39,228 bases of DNA from Clostridia bacterium DTU084 (GTDB taxonomy: Bacteria; Bacillota; DTU084), in contig LFTB01000087.1 in assembly GCA_001512905.1 (NCBI GenBank), forward strand, positions 1 through 39,228, written 5' to 3'. Made by a program: the position numbers and the translations under genes. The notes beneath the pieces were generated by a model. It was not told the DNA's origin, did not search any database, and saw only the letters and a list, made by a program, of their open reading frames with translations. Numbering within the stretch: the first letter of the stretch is position 1; every line of letters begins with the position of its first letter. Of the stretch, positions 15,948 to 25,093 are shown piece after piece.

Positions 15948-17228
15948 GTCATCTTCTGAAGGAAGCAGCTGCAGTGTTGATGTTTTGGGAAGGTCCGCCA
16001 CAGGCACTCTTTCTCCCGGCGGCTCGAGCTGAAAATTGGGATGGGCGGCTAAAAATGCCTCAACTACTTGCTGGTTTTCGGCTCTGTTTATGGTGCAGGT
16101 TGAATAGCAGAGCTCCCCGCCAGGAGCCAAAACTGATGCTGCAGCAGCCAGAAGCTCAAGCTGCAAGGAAGGAAGCTTCTCAAGCTCGGCAGGAGATTTG
16201 TGCCACCTCAGATCAGGCTTGCCCCTCATTACCCCTAAGCCTGAACAAGGCGCATCCAAAAGCACCTTGTGAAACTCTTCCTGAACGTGTTCCCTAATCT
16301 GCCTGCCGTCTGCGCATAAGGTTTTCACAATCTTGATGCCTAACCTCTGACAATTCTCCTCCACCAGCTTCAACCTCTGCTGATAAAGGTCGCAGGCAAG
16401 GATCTCACCCTGGTTTTCCATCAGCTCTGCCAAGTGCGTGGTTTTGCTGCCAGGAGCAGCAGCCAGATCCAAGACCCGCTGGCCTGCTTTTGGTGCCAAA
16501 ATGTGAGCTGCCAGCATGGAAGCCTCGCTTTGGATGAGAAAAAGCCCCTCCCGAAAAGCTGGAGTTCCAGCAGGCCTACCGCTTTTGATCCGCAAGGCTT
16601 CAGGGAGCCTTCCCGCAACACTTTGGACCCCCTCTTTCTCCAAAGCTTCCCTGAGCTTTCGGGCATCTGTGCGGAGGGTGTTCGCCCTGATGGAAAGAGG
16701 TGAGGGCTGTTGGTTTGCTTCCAGAAGCTTCCGCGTCTTATCCAGGCCCAATTGCTCGAGCCACAGATCCACCAGCCACCTGGGGTGGGAAAACCGGGTG
16801 GCAAGGTAGTCAGAAGAACCGTCATCTTCAGGCAGAGCAAAAGGATCCTTTTTTCTAAGGACGGCCCGCAGAGCCCAGTTCACAAACCCAGCTGCCTTGG
16901 GCACAAACTTTTTTGCCAAAAGGACTGCCTGGTCCACAGCAGCGTGCTTGGGGATTGAAGAAGAAAAGGCACACTGGTACAGAGCCAAACGCAAAATAGT
17001 AAGCACACTTGCAGACTGCTTGCCCGGCTCCTTTCCAGTTCCCCTCTTCAGCCACCAATCCAACAGGGATCGCTCCCTGAGGGTGCCGTAGACGAGCTCT
17101 GTAGCCAGGCGCAGCTCCCGCTCTGCCAGTTTCGCTTTCTGGAGATAGAGGCTGGCAAAAGCTCCCTCTTTTTCAACTGCAAGCAGGGTCTTGAAAGCCA
17201 AAACCCTAGCTGGAGAAGGGCTAGTCAT
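15906..17228 (-). CDS. rsmB: 16S rRNA (cytosine-967-C5)-methyltransferase RsmB
   Basis: NusB-like N-terminus and Rossmann methyltransferase with VLDLAAAPGSKTTHLAE, DAPCSGLGVMRGKPDLRW, YSTCTINRAENQQVV. Confidence 0.95.
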   Translation of the reverse strand: MTSPSPARVLAFKTLLAVEKEGAFASLYLQKAKLAERELRLATELVYGTLRERSLLDWWLKRGTGKEPGKQSASVLTILRLALYQCAFSSSIPKHAAVDQAVLLAKKFVPKAAGFVNWALRAVLRKKDPFALPEDDGSSDYLATRFSHPRWLVDLWLEQLGLDKTRKLLEANQQPSPLSIRANTLRTDARKLREALEKEGVQSVAGRLPEALRIKSGRPAGTPAFREGLFLIQSEASMLAAHILAPKAGQRVLDLAAAPGSKTTHLAELMENQGEILACDLYQQRLKLVEENCQRLGIKIVKTLCADGRQIREHVQEEFHKVLLDAPCSGLGVMRGKPDLRWHKSPAELEKLPSLQLELLAAAASVLAPGGELCYSTCTINRAENQQVVEAFLAAHPNFQLEPPGERVPVADLPKTSTLQLLPSEDDLDGFFFALLKRVS

Positions 17229-17907
17229 TCCGACTTCCTCTTAAAAACAACAAGCGCAAAAGCTGCATGGCTGCCATGGCAGTTGCTGCCACGTAAGTGA
17301 GGGCTGCAGCTGAAAGAACGTTTCGGGTCGCTGCAACTTCGCCCTGCCCGATAATGGCGTTTTCGTGCAGCATTTTGATGGCTCTGGAGCTTGCGTTATA
17401 CTCAACAGGCAGTGTGATCAGCTGGAAGACAACTGCCAAAGTAAAGAGAATAATCCCCGCATCCATGAGGGTCCTCCCGCCGAAGAGGAAGCCCAGGAAA
17501 AAAAGGGGGAAAGCCAGCTGCGAGCCAATGCTTGCCAAAGGCACAATGGAAGTACGCAGGACTAAAGGTTTGTAACCTTGAGCGTGCTGCATGGCATGAC
17601 CAGCTTCGTGAGCTGCTATGCCCAAAGCGGCAATGCTGGTGCTGTCGTACACTTGCGGAGAAAGGCGCAGTACTTTCTTCTGCGGGTCGTAGTGATCCGA
17701 GAGCATGCCTTGGGTTGGCTCTACAGCCACATCATGGACGTGGTAGCGGCTTAGAAGCCTTCTGGCCACCTCAGCGCCTGTCAGTCCGCTTGAACCCGGC
17801 ACTTGACTGTACTTATGAAAAGCGCTCTGCACCTTGGCCTGAGCGTAAAACGCTAAAATGAGGGCAGGAATTAAAAAAATAAAAGTTGGATCCCCAAAAT
17901 AAAACAC
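17221..17907 (-). CDS. YugP-type membrane zinc metallopeptidase
   Basis: HEAGHAMQHAQGYKPLVLR (HExxH), LRLSPQVYDSTSIAALGIAAHE, multiple TM segments. Confidence 0.92.
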   Translation of the reverse strand: MFYFGDPTFIFLIPALILAFYAQAKVQSAFHKYSQVPGSSGLTGAEVARRLLSRYHVHDVAVEPTQGMLSDHYDPQKKVLRLSPQVYDSTSIAALGIAAHEAGHAMQHAQGYKPLVLRTSIVPLASIGSQLAFPLFFLGFLFGGRTLMDAGIILFTLAVVFQLITLPVEYNASSRAIKMLHENAIIGQGEVAATRNVLSAAALTYVAATAMAAMQLLRLLFLRGSRND

Positions 17908-17911
17908 CTCA

Positions 17912-18646
17912 CTACCTCCCTTTCAAAAATAATTGCAGTGCCTCCTCTATCTTCGCCAAATCCACCTGGGTATTATGACAAGGCCCCTGGGGCCTGTCGT
18001 TTAAGATGCCGTAAACAGGCAGGGGACTCGTTTCCATGATTCCACTCAGCAGATCCCGCTCGCAGGCCACTGCCACAACGCAGCTGGGCTTCAGCTGGGC
18101 AACAGCTTGCCTGGCTAGGGTCCCGCCTGTGGCAAAGGCAACTCTGACGCCGTAGTTTTCCACAAGAGCCAAAAGCTCACCTAGCTGGCAGCGGCCACAC
18201 CTTTTGCAGCCCACAGCGTCAAGGTTCAGCTTATGAGGGCATTGACTCCACTGCAGACAGTGGGGAAGCAGAAGGAGGAGCTTCCCTGGCTCTGAGGGTT
18301 CTGCTTTTAGCTTCACCAGCCGGTTGTTCACGGCAATAAAAGACTGGGCAAGGGAATCTGAGCCTATGCCGCCCAGCTGACACAATTTCTGTGCCACTGG
18401 ATACAGAAACCCCACAGCCCAAGCTGCGATTCTCTCAAGAAAAGGCCAGGGCCTGTTCCAGAGAAGAAGCAGGACAAGAGAGCTGACGCCCACAAAAAGG
18501 GCTGCGAGAAGCGCAACAGCTGAGGCTGCTAAGAGAAGCTGCAGGATCCTGCTTTGCTTTGAGAGGAGCCACAGCATAAGGGCAGCCGAAGCTGCTAGGA
18601 AAACCAAAGCTGCGCCGAGGGCCACCAGCACCAAACGTTTATTCAT
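17912..18646 (-). CDS. DUF116 domain membrane protein
   Basis: N-terminal TMs; C-terminal Cys-rich domain LLLLPHCLQWSQCPHKLNLDAVGCKRCGRCQLGELL...ATGGTLARQAV...VAVACERDLLSGI. Preferred start ATG at 18646. Confidence 0.88.
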   Translation of the reverse strand: MNKRLVLVALGAALVFLAASAALMLWLLSKQSRILQLLLAASAVALLAALFVGVSSLVLLLLWNRPWPFLERIAAWAVGFLYPVAQKLCQLGGIGSDSLAQSFIAVNNRLVKLKAEPSEPGKLLLLLPHCLQWSQCPHKLNLDAVGCKRCGRCQLGELLALVENYGVRVAFATGGTLARQAVAQLKPSCVVAVACERDLLSGIMETSPLPVYGILNDRPQGPCHNTQVDLAKIEEALQLFLKGR

Positions 18647-19574
18647 CTCGCCTGAAAAAATCCCCTCTAGCCAAGGAATAGCCGTTAAGGAAGGCACCTG
18701 CAGGCATCTTCCCGCCCCCTGCCCGCTGGATTTCCTCGATCAGCAATGCATCATCCTTGGCCTGGACTACAATCCCAGTTTTGGAAAGGGAAAGAATCTG
18801 GCCTGGCTCTCCACCCTCTCCCCGCACCACCTTTCCCCGCCAGATGCGGAGAAGGGTTCCGTTGTGGTAGGTTCTGGCACCTGGGTAGGGATTTAAGGCT
18901 CTGATCTGCCGCTCCACCGCTTCTGCTTTCCGGTTCCAGTCGATGAGGAGGCTCTCGCCGGTGAGTTTGGGAGCATAGCAGGCGCCTTCTTCCGGCTGCG
19001 GTGTGCGGGTAGCCTTTCCTTCAGCTAAAAGCCGAATTGCGTTAAGAAGGGTTTCTGCTCCCAGCTTTGCCAGTTTGTCGTGGAGGCTGCCCCCGGTTTC
19101 CGCCGGTTCGATCTCCACTTCCCGCTTGAGAATAATATCCCCTGTATCCCAGCCTTCATCCATATACATAATGCTGACGCCTGTTTCCGCATCTCCCGCC
19201 ATAATGGCTGCCTGGATAGGAGCTGCTCCCCGCCAGCGTGGGAGAAGGGATGCATGAACGTTTATGCAGCCGTAAGGGGGAAGCTCTAAAATTTCCGGTG
19301 GAATCTTTTGGCCAAAGGCAACTACCACAATGAGATCCGGCACCAAAGCTTCAAGCTGCCGCTGGAAAGATTCCTCACGGACGCTTTGAGGCTGCAGCAC
19401 CCTGAGGCCCGCTTTTTCAGCCACCATTTTCACAGGAGAAGGCTGCAGCCTCTGCCCCCGGCCCCTGGGTCTGTCCGGCTGAGTGACCACAGCCAAGATC
19501 TGGTTGGGCGAAGCTAAGAGAGCTTCCAGGGAAGCTGCTGCGAAATCCGGGGTGCCCATAAAGACAATGCGCAC
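18639..19574 (-). CDS. fmt: Methionyl-tRNA formyltransferase
   Basis: MRIVFMGTPDFAAASLEAL; NVHASLLPRWRGAAPIQAAIMAGD; MDEGWDTGDI. Confidence 0.98.
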   Translation of the reverse strand: MRIVFMGTPDFAAASLEALLASPNQILAVVTQPDRPRGRGQRLQPSPVKMVAEKAGLRVLQPQSVREESFQRQLEALVPDLIVVVAFGQKIPPEILELPPYGCINVHASLLPRWRGAAPIQAAIMAGDAETGVSIMYMDEGWDTGDIILKREVEIEPAETGGSLHDKLAKLGAETLLNAIRLLAEGKATRTPQPEEGACYAPKLTGESLLIDWNRKAEAVERQIRALNPYPGARTYHNGTLLRIWRGKVVRGEGGEPGQILSLSKTGIVVQAKDDALLIEEIQRAGGGKMPAGAFLNGYSLARGDFFRRDE

Positions 19575-19577
19575 AGT

Positions 19578-20030
19578 TTAAGCCTCCCTAACTTTAATTG
19601 CTCTGTCTATAAACAAGATCCCGTCCAGGTGATCCACTTCGTGCTGCAAGCAGCGGGCCAATAGGCCTTCGGCAATAAAGCGCACCGGCTTGCCGTTTTC
19701 GTCCAGTGCCTCCACCCTTACCTTCGCTGCCCTCCGCACATCGCCTACAACCCCAGGCAGGCTCAAGCAACCTTCCTGATCCAGCTGGGTTCCCTCAAAC
19801 TGATCCAGCACTGGATTGACCAAACACAGCGGCCCTTCCCCTACATCCACTACCACAAGCCGCAGGTTCTTTCCCACCTGCGGAGCAGCAAGCCCCACAC
19901 CTTGGGCGCTGTACATGGTATGGAGCATATCTTTCAGGAGCTTGTTGATTTTTTTGGTAACTTTGGGTACAGGTTTCGCTCTCTGTCTGAGGATCCCATC
20001 TGTCCCTTTCTTTATAGGAAGCTGTGCCAT
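19578..20030 (-). CDS. def: Peptide deformylase
   Basis: GVGLAAPQVG, EGCLSLPG, LQHEVDHLDGILFIDR. Confidence 0.98.
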   Translation of the reverse strand: MAQLPIKKGTDGILRQRAKPVPKVTKKINKLLKDMLHTMYSAQGVGLAAPQVGKNLRLVVVDVGEGPLCLVNPVLDQFEGTQLDQEGCLSLPGVVGDVRRAAKVRVEALDENGKPVRFIAEGLLARCLQHEVDHLDGILFIDRAIKVREA

Positions 20031-20064
20031 CTGTTACGCTTCACCTCTGCTGTTCCTTAACTAT

Positions 20065-20093
20065 ATTATAAACTTTATTCAAGCCCTATGCAA
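20065..20093 (-). promoter_or_regulatory. Internal sigma-A-type promoter for def-fmt-DUF116-yugP-rsmB
   Basis: Minus strand TTGCAT (20088-20093) - 17 bp - TATAAT (20065-20070) in the priA-def gap. Confidence 0.65.
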
Positions 20094-20099
20094 TAAAAC

Positions 20100-22283
20100 T
20101 CACAGCATGCTGACCGGATCCACATCTACGCTTATTTTCACTCCGCTTGCAGTGTAATTGAGGGTGGTGAGGGCCTCCAGCCAGTCCTCTGGTACTGCTT
20201 CATCTGGCCGAAAGCGAGCCATGATCCGATAGCGCCACTCACCTCTGAGGAGGGCAAAGGGTGCAGGCAGTGGTCCTGTGATGGAACCTGTAAGCTTTCC
20301 AGCCAGTTCCTTGGCAATTTTAAATGCCACACCAGCCTCACGACCGCTGACAGTTATGTTCACCAGCCTGCTGAAGGGAGGGTAGGCTTGCCTTTTGCGA
20401 TAAGGGAGCTCCCGGTTGAAAAAGGACAGATAATCGTGGCGGGCTGCTGCCTGAATGCTGTAGTGTTCAGGCAGGTAGCTCTGAATTAACACCTTCCCGG
20501 GCCTCTCTCCCCTTCCTGCCCTACCAGCTACCTGGGTCAGGAGCTGGAAGGTGCGTTCTGCTGCGCGGAAATCAGGAAGGTTCAAGGTGAGGTCTGCCAT
20601 TACCACACCTACTAAAGTGACATTGGGAAAATCTAGTCCTTTGGCCACCATTTGCGTGCCCACCAAAATCTGTGCGCTTCCTTTACGGAATTCTCCCAAG
20701 ATCCTCTCGTGAGAGCCTTTTGTTCTAGTTGTATCAACGTCCATGCGGGCTATTTTGGCGCCTGGAAACAGCTTGCCCAGCTCTGCTTCCACTTTTTCCG
20801 TGCCAGTACCGAAGTGGCGAATCCTCTTGCTGCCGCAGTTGGGACAGAGCCCTGGCGGCAGGCGGTGGTAGTCGCAGTAGTGGCAGCGGAGCTGATGCTG
20901 ATTGAAATGGAAAGTCAGGGGAAGATCGCATTTTGGGCAGCGCACTGCCTGACCGCATTCCCGGCAGAGGACAGTGGTGCTGTACCCCCTGCGGTTGAGG
21001 AAGAGAATGGCTTGCTGCCCAGCTGCAAGGCACTCTTTCAGGCTCTCCTGCAGGCTCCAGCTGAACATGCTGCGGTTGCCGTCCTTCAGTTCCTGACGCA
21101 TATCAACCAGCTGAATTTGAGGCAGCTTTTGGCCTGTGGGCCTCTGGGTCAGGGAGACAAGCTGAAAATCGCTTCTTTGAGCCTTGTAGAAGCTCTCGAG
21201 GCTGGGAGTTGCGCTCCCCAGGACAACCTGGGCGCCAGCAAACTCTGCCCGCTTGATGGCGCACTCCCTTGCATGATAGCGGGGCGGCGCCTCTTGTTTG
21301 TAGGAAGGCTCGTGTTCCTCGTCTATAATGATGAGGCCAAGGTCATCTATAGGAGCAAACAAAGCTGATCTGGGGCCCAGAACCACCCGTGCTTCTCCTG
21401 TGCGCACCCGCTCCCATTCGTCTCTGCGCTCGCCCGCGCCCAGTTGACTGTGAAGCACAGCCACCTGGTCGCCAAAACGGCTGCGGTATCTCGCAACCAT
21501 CTGCGGGGTGAGGGCGATCTCCGGTACCAGGGTGATGGCTGCTTTACCCGAATCTAGTTTCTGCTGAATCAAATTCAAGTAAACTTCGGTTTTGCCGCTG
21601 CCAGTTATCCCCCACAAAAGCCCCACCCCACCTTCCGGCAGCTCGGCAAGGGTTTCAATTGCCTGCTTCTGCTGGCCGGTTAACGTGGGGCGGCAGAAGG
21701 TACTGCTTACTTTTGCCATGGCATGCCTGCGCTGGGGCTTTAAGGCCAGCTGAACTTTACCCTTTTTCGCCAGGGAATGCAGGGGAGCAGCAGTACAATC
21801 TGCAAGCTCTATCAGCTCCTGCACTGACAGCGGGCCGTGTTCTGAGAGCGCTTTCAAAATGGCAGCCTGCTTGGGAGAAGTTTTTGTCATCTGGGCAACT
21901 TCTTCCTCGCTTATGGGAGAGGCGAGGGCAGCAGTTTTCACTTTTCGTTCAGTAGTCTGGGTCCAGGCAGGCAGCACGAGCCGCAGGGCATCCAGGTACA
22001 GACATTGATAAAAGCTGGCCAACCAAGTTGCCAGCTTAAGAAGTTCCAAAGGAATAGGCTGAGCATCCTGCGCTACAGCCCGAATAGTCTTTATTTTTTC
22101 AGGATCAACTTTGGTGCTGTCATTTAAACCCACCACATAACCCTCTACGGTTTTCGAACCGAAAGGGACCTCTACCTTAGTCCCCAGCTGCACTTCTGCC
22201 TCTAAGGCTTGAGGGATGGCATAATCAAAGGGCCGGTCTATTTGGCGCGTCGGAATGGATATGATAACCTGGGCATACTTCAC
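20100..22283 (-). CDS. priA: Primosomal protein N' / replication restart helicase PriA
   Basis: GITGSGKTEVYL, IIDEEHEPSYKQE, eight-Cys zinc region CRECGQAVRCPKCD...CHYCDYHRLPPGLCPNCG. Confidence 0.98.
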   Translation of the reverse strand: MKYAQVIISIPTRQIDRPFDYAIPQALEAEVQLGTKVEVPFGSKTVEGYVVGLNDSTKVDPEKIKTIRAVAQDAQPIPLELLKLATWLASFYQCLYLDALRLVLPAWTQTTERKVKTAALASPISEEEVAQMTKTSPKQAAILKALSEHGPLSVQELIELADCTAAPLHSLAKKGKVQLALKPQRRHAMAKVSSTFCRPTLTGQQKQAIETLAELPEGGVGLLWGITGSGKTEVYLNLIQQKLDSGKAAITLVPEIALTPQMVARYRSRFGDQVAVLHSQLGAGERRDEWERVRTGEARVVLGPRSALFAPIDDLGLIIIDEEHEPSYKQEAPPRYHARECAIKRAEFAGAQVVLGSATPSLESFYKAQRSDFQLVSLTQRPTGQKLPQIQLVDMRQELKDGNRSMFSWSLQESLKECLAAGQQAILFLNRRGYSTTVLCRECGQAVRCPKCDLPLTFHFNQHQLRCHYCDYHRLPPGLCPNCGSKRIRHFGTGTEKVEAELGKLFPGAKIARMDVDTTRTKGSHERILGEFRKGSAQILVGTQMVAKGLDFPNVTLVGVVMADLTLNLPDFRAAERTFQLLTQVAGRAGRGERPGKVLIQSYLPEHYSIQAAARHDYLSFFNRELPYRKRQAYPPFSRLVNITVSGREAGVAFKIAKELAGKLTGSITGPLPAPFALLRGEWRYRIMARFRPDEAVPEDWLEALTTLNYTASGVKISVDVDPVSML

Positions 22284-23476
22284 AGGCTTTCCGCCTCCTC
22301 TAAGAGAGAGGCGATTTTTTTCCAGAGGCGTCTTGCCACTTCTTCTTTGCTCAAGAGGGGCCAGCTGTCTGTGCCCTGCCGGGTGATTACGGTAACTTGG
22401 TTGGTTTCGCTGCCGAATCCTGCATCAGGCCTGCCGATTGGGTTGGCCACGATCAGATCTGCGCCTTTGGCTAGCAGCTTCTCTTTGGCGTACTCTTCCA
22501 GGTTTCCCGTTTCAGCAGCAAAGCCCACGATCAATTGCTTGCCTTTCCGCTTTCCAAGCTCTAAAAGGATGTCTGGTGTCGGCACAAGCTTCAAGACCAG
22601 CTCCTTCTGCTCTCCCTTTTTCAGCTTCTGGGGGCTGTAGGCTGCGCTCTGCCAATCTGAAACAGCTGCAGCCTTCACCACAACATCAACATTGGGAAAA
22701 TGGTGGAGCACTGCCTGGTACATTTCCGCTGCGCTCTCCACAGAAATTCTCTGCACGCCTTGGGGACACGGGAGGTTGGTTGGGCCTGAGATCAAAACCA
22801 CCTCTGCACCAAGATGGGCTGCAGTCTGCGCTATTGCATAGCCCATTTTCCCAGAGGAATAATTGGAAAGAAAGCGGAACGGATCTATGGCCTCCCGGGT
22901 GGGTCCTGCTGTTACCAAAACCCTTTTGCCGGAAAGCTCCTTGGGCGCAAGGAGCTCCTCGATTTTGGCCAAAATCTCTTCCACAGGGGCAAGTCTGCCT
23001 ACCCCCTCCTCACCGCAGGCTAAAAAGCCTGATGCCGGCCCTACAAACTGCACCCCCCGGCTTCTGAGGACTTCCAGGTTGGCCTGGGTTGCAGGGTGAA
23101 GATACATCTGTGAGTTCATGGCAGGGGCGATCAAAAGCTGAGCAGTAGTGGCCAGAGCCGTTGTGGTGAGGAGATCGTCTGCAATGCCATTGGCAAGCTT
23201 TGCGATGATGTTGGCTGTAGCTGGCGCGACGACAAACAAATCAGCCCAGCGGGCAAGGGAGATGTGTTCCACTTGCCAATTTTTTGGCTCTGCGAACATA
23301 TCCAGATGCACCGGCTGGCCTGTGAGCTCCCGAAAAGTGAGGGGCGCCACGAACTGTGCAGCTGACCTCGTCATCACAACCTGCACTTTAAAGCCAGCCT
23401 GCCTCAGTTTGCTGGCCAGATCAGCTGCCTTATAGACAGCAATGCCGCCAGTTACGCCTAAGAGAATGTTTTTCAT
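22280..23476 (-). CDS. coaBC: Bifunctional phosphopantothenoylcysteine decarboxylase/synthetase
   Basis: [59 protein letters not shown]. Confidence 0.98.
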   Translation of the reverse strand: MKNILLGVTGGIAVYKAADLASKLRQAGFKVQVVMTRSAAQFVAPLTFRELTGQPVHLDMFAEPKNWQVEHISLARWADLFVVAPATANIIAKLANGIADDLLTTTALATTAQLLIAPAMNSQMYLHPATQANLEVLRSRGVQFVGPASGFLACGEEGVGRLAPVEEILAKIEELLAPKELSGKRVLVTAGPTREAIDPFRFLSNYSSGKMGYAIAQTAAHLGAEVVLISGPTNLPCPQGVQRISVESAAEMYQAVLHHFPNVDVVVKAAAVSDWQSAAYSPQKLKKGEQKELVLKLVPTPDILLELGKRKGKQLIVGFAAETGNLEEYAKEKLLAKGADLIVANPIGRPDAGFGSETNQVTVITRQGTDSWPLLSKEEVARRLWKKIASLLEEAESL

Positions 23477-23679
23477 TTAATCCCCGTCTTTGTTGATTGA
23501 TAACTTATTTTCCCTTCACTGATTTCGTGCAAAGCTATGGTAACATGTTTATTAGAACCGGTGTCCACCTTTGGGGTGGCACCTTCCAAAAGCTGCCGCG
23601 CACGTTTTGCTGCGGCAATAACCAAACTGTAGCGGCTGTCCGCTACCTGCAATAAATCATCTAGAGAAGGCTTATTCAA
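23473..23679 (-). CDS. rpoZ: RNA polymerase omega subunit
   Basis: 68 aa; [26 protein letters not shown]; between gmk and coaBC. Confidence 0.95.
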   Translation of the reverse strand: MNKPSLDDLLQVADSRYSLVIAAAKRARQLLEGATPKVDTGSNKHVTIALHEISEGKISYQSTKTGIK

Positions 23680-24296
23680 TTCCCAATGGTACCTCCTTCA
23701 GTCAAGATATCGATCAAATAAGCCTGTCTTGAAAGGCGCAGTTTCTCTGCTTCAACGATACAGATCAGCTGGTCCACAGCCCGGCTTACCTCACAGTTCA
23801 CGACGAGGTAATCGTAGGAGCGGGCGCTGGCAATCTCCTCCTGGCAAGCTTCCAAGCGCTTGTCCATGTCCTGGGCGCTTTCTGTCCCCCGCTTGATGAG
23901 CCTTGCTTTCAAGGCTGCAATAGAAGGCGGCAGCAGAAAAACCAGCACCGCCTCTGGCAGCCTCCTCTTCACCTGCAGAGCTCCCTGGACGTCCAAATCC
24001 ATCACTATTACCTGCCCGCTCTCTAAGCCTTCCAAAATGGGAGCAAGGGGAGTCCCATAGTATTCATCGTATACTTTGGCCCATTCCAGGAATTGGTTTT
24101 GTTCCAGGAGGCTCTGAAACTGCTCCCGGCTGTAAAAATAGTAATTTTTTCCTGGAATCTCACCAGGCCGCGGCTTGCGGGTTGTGGCTGAAATGGAATA
24201 GCGAGAGTTGGGATAACGGACAAGGAACTGGGAAAGGACCGTGTTTTTCCCTACAGCTGATGGTCCTGAAACCACCACCAAAAGTCCTTTGTTCAA
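23676..24296 (-). CDS. gmk: Guanylate kinase
   Basis: [53 protein letters not shown]. Confidence 0.98.
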   Translation of the reverse strand: MNKGLLVVVSGPSAVGKNTVLSQFLVRYPNSRYSISATTRKPRPGEIPGKNYYFYSREQFQSLLEQNQFLEWAKVYDEYYGTPLAPILEGLESGQVIVMDLDVQGALQVKRRLPEAVLVFLLPPSIAALKARLIKRGTESAQDMDKRLEACQEEIASARSYDYLVVNCEVSRAVDQLICIVEAEKLRLSRQAYLIDILTEGGTIGN

Positions 24297-24298
24297 CC

Positions 24299-24568
24299 CT
24301 ACTCTCCTGCCTGCTCGCCTGTTGGTTTGTTGGTCAAGACGCGGTGGACAACTGTTTCCGGCTGCACAGCAGATAGAATTACGTGATCGCTGTCTGTGAG
24401 GATCACAGCACGGGTTCGTCTGCCGTATGTTGCATCGATGAGCATACCCCGATCTCGCGCCTCTTGAATGATTCTCTTGATGGGAGCAGATTCCGGAGCG
24501 ACTATGGCAATAATTCTATTGGCAGCAACGATATTGCCAAAGCCAATGTTGATCAGCATCACTTCCAA
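24299..24568 (-). CDS. remA: RemA/DUF370 family regulator
   Basis: 89 aa; [64 protein letters not shown]. Confidence 0.95.
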   Translation of the reverse strand: MEVMLINIGFGNIVAANRIIAIVAPESAPIKRIIQEARDRGMLIDATYGRRTRAVILTDSDHVILSAVQPETVVHRVLTNKPTGEQAGE

Positions 24569-24580
24569 TTTGCTCTCCCC

Positions 24581-24928
24581 CTATGCTTCTTTCTTGTCTT
24601 CAAAACGCTGGGCAAAGGCCAAAAGCTCTGCCCGCTGCCGTGCGCTCAGTCCACCTAGACGTTTGCTGGTGGCGATCCCTATTTCAGCCATTATTTTATC
24701 AGATGTCTTTTTCCCCACAGTAGGCAAAGATTGCAGGACGTGATCCACTCGCATCCTGGCAATTACTTCGTCTGCTTCCTGGGTCAACAGTTGGGATAGA
24801 GACAGTTCTCCTTCTTTCAGTTTGCGCCTGATTTCAGCTCTCGCTTTCCGCAGCTTTTGTGCTTTTTCTAATGCGATACGACGCTCCTGCAGCGTCAAGC
24901 TGGGTGGCTTAGGTTTAGCCTGAGACAC
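24581..24928 (-). CDS. Actinobacterial-type integration host factor (mIHF)-like nucleoid protein
   Basis: 115 aa; basic helical N-terminus plus H2TH/HhH-like ADEVIARMRVDHVLQSLPTVGKKTSDKIMAEIGIATSKRLGGLSARQRAELL; upstream of gmk as mihF is in actinobacteria; GTG start with AAAGGGGG RBS. Confidence 0.8.
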   Translation of the reverse strand: MSQAKPKPPSLTLQERRIALEKAQKLRKARAEIRRKLKEGELSLSQLLTQEADEVIARMRVDHVLQSLPTVGKKTSDKIMAEIGIATSKRLGGLSARQRAELLAFAQRFEDKKEA

Positions 24929-25004
24929 TTGTAGTTCCCCCTTTAATGTTGTTGCATGTTTTGGTATTTCATGTTCGCTAGAAAAGCTACTGCTTAGTTA
25001 GTTC

Positions 25005-25088
25005 GTCCTTTTCTAAGTTTTTCCTCCCTCAAGCTCAGAAAAACAAGGACTTAGACCTTATTTTACCATATTCTTTCGCTCTAAACAA
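25005..25088 (-). promoter_or_regulatory. Promoter and structured 5' leader of the mihF-remA-gmk-rpoZ operon
   Basis: Minus strand TTGTTT (25083-25088) - 17 bp - TAAAAT (25060-25065); then GTTTTTC (25038-25044)/GAAAAAC (25017-25023) hairpin with two competing outer helices. Confidence 0.6.
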
Positions 25089-25093
25089 TCCTT

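Noticed and set aside
20652-21368. 238-aa + strand ORF antisense to priA
   Set aside because: Shadow ORF opposite conserved PriA zinc/helicase motifs; no independent support.
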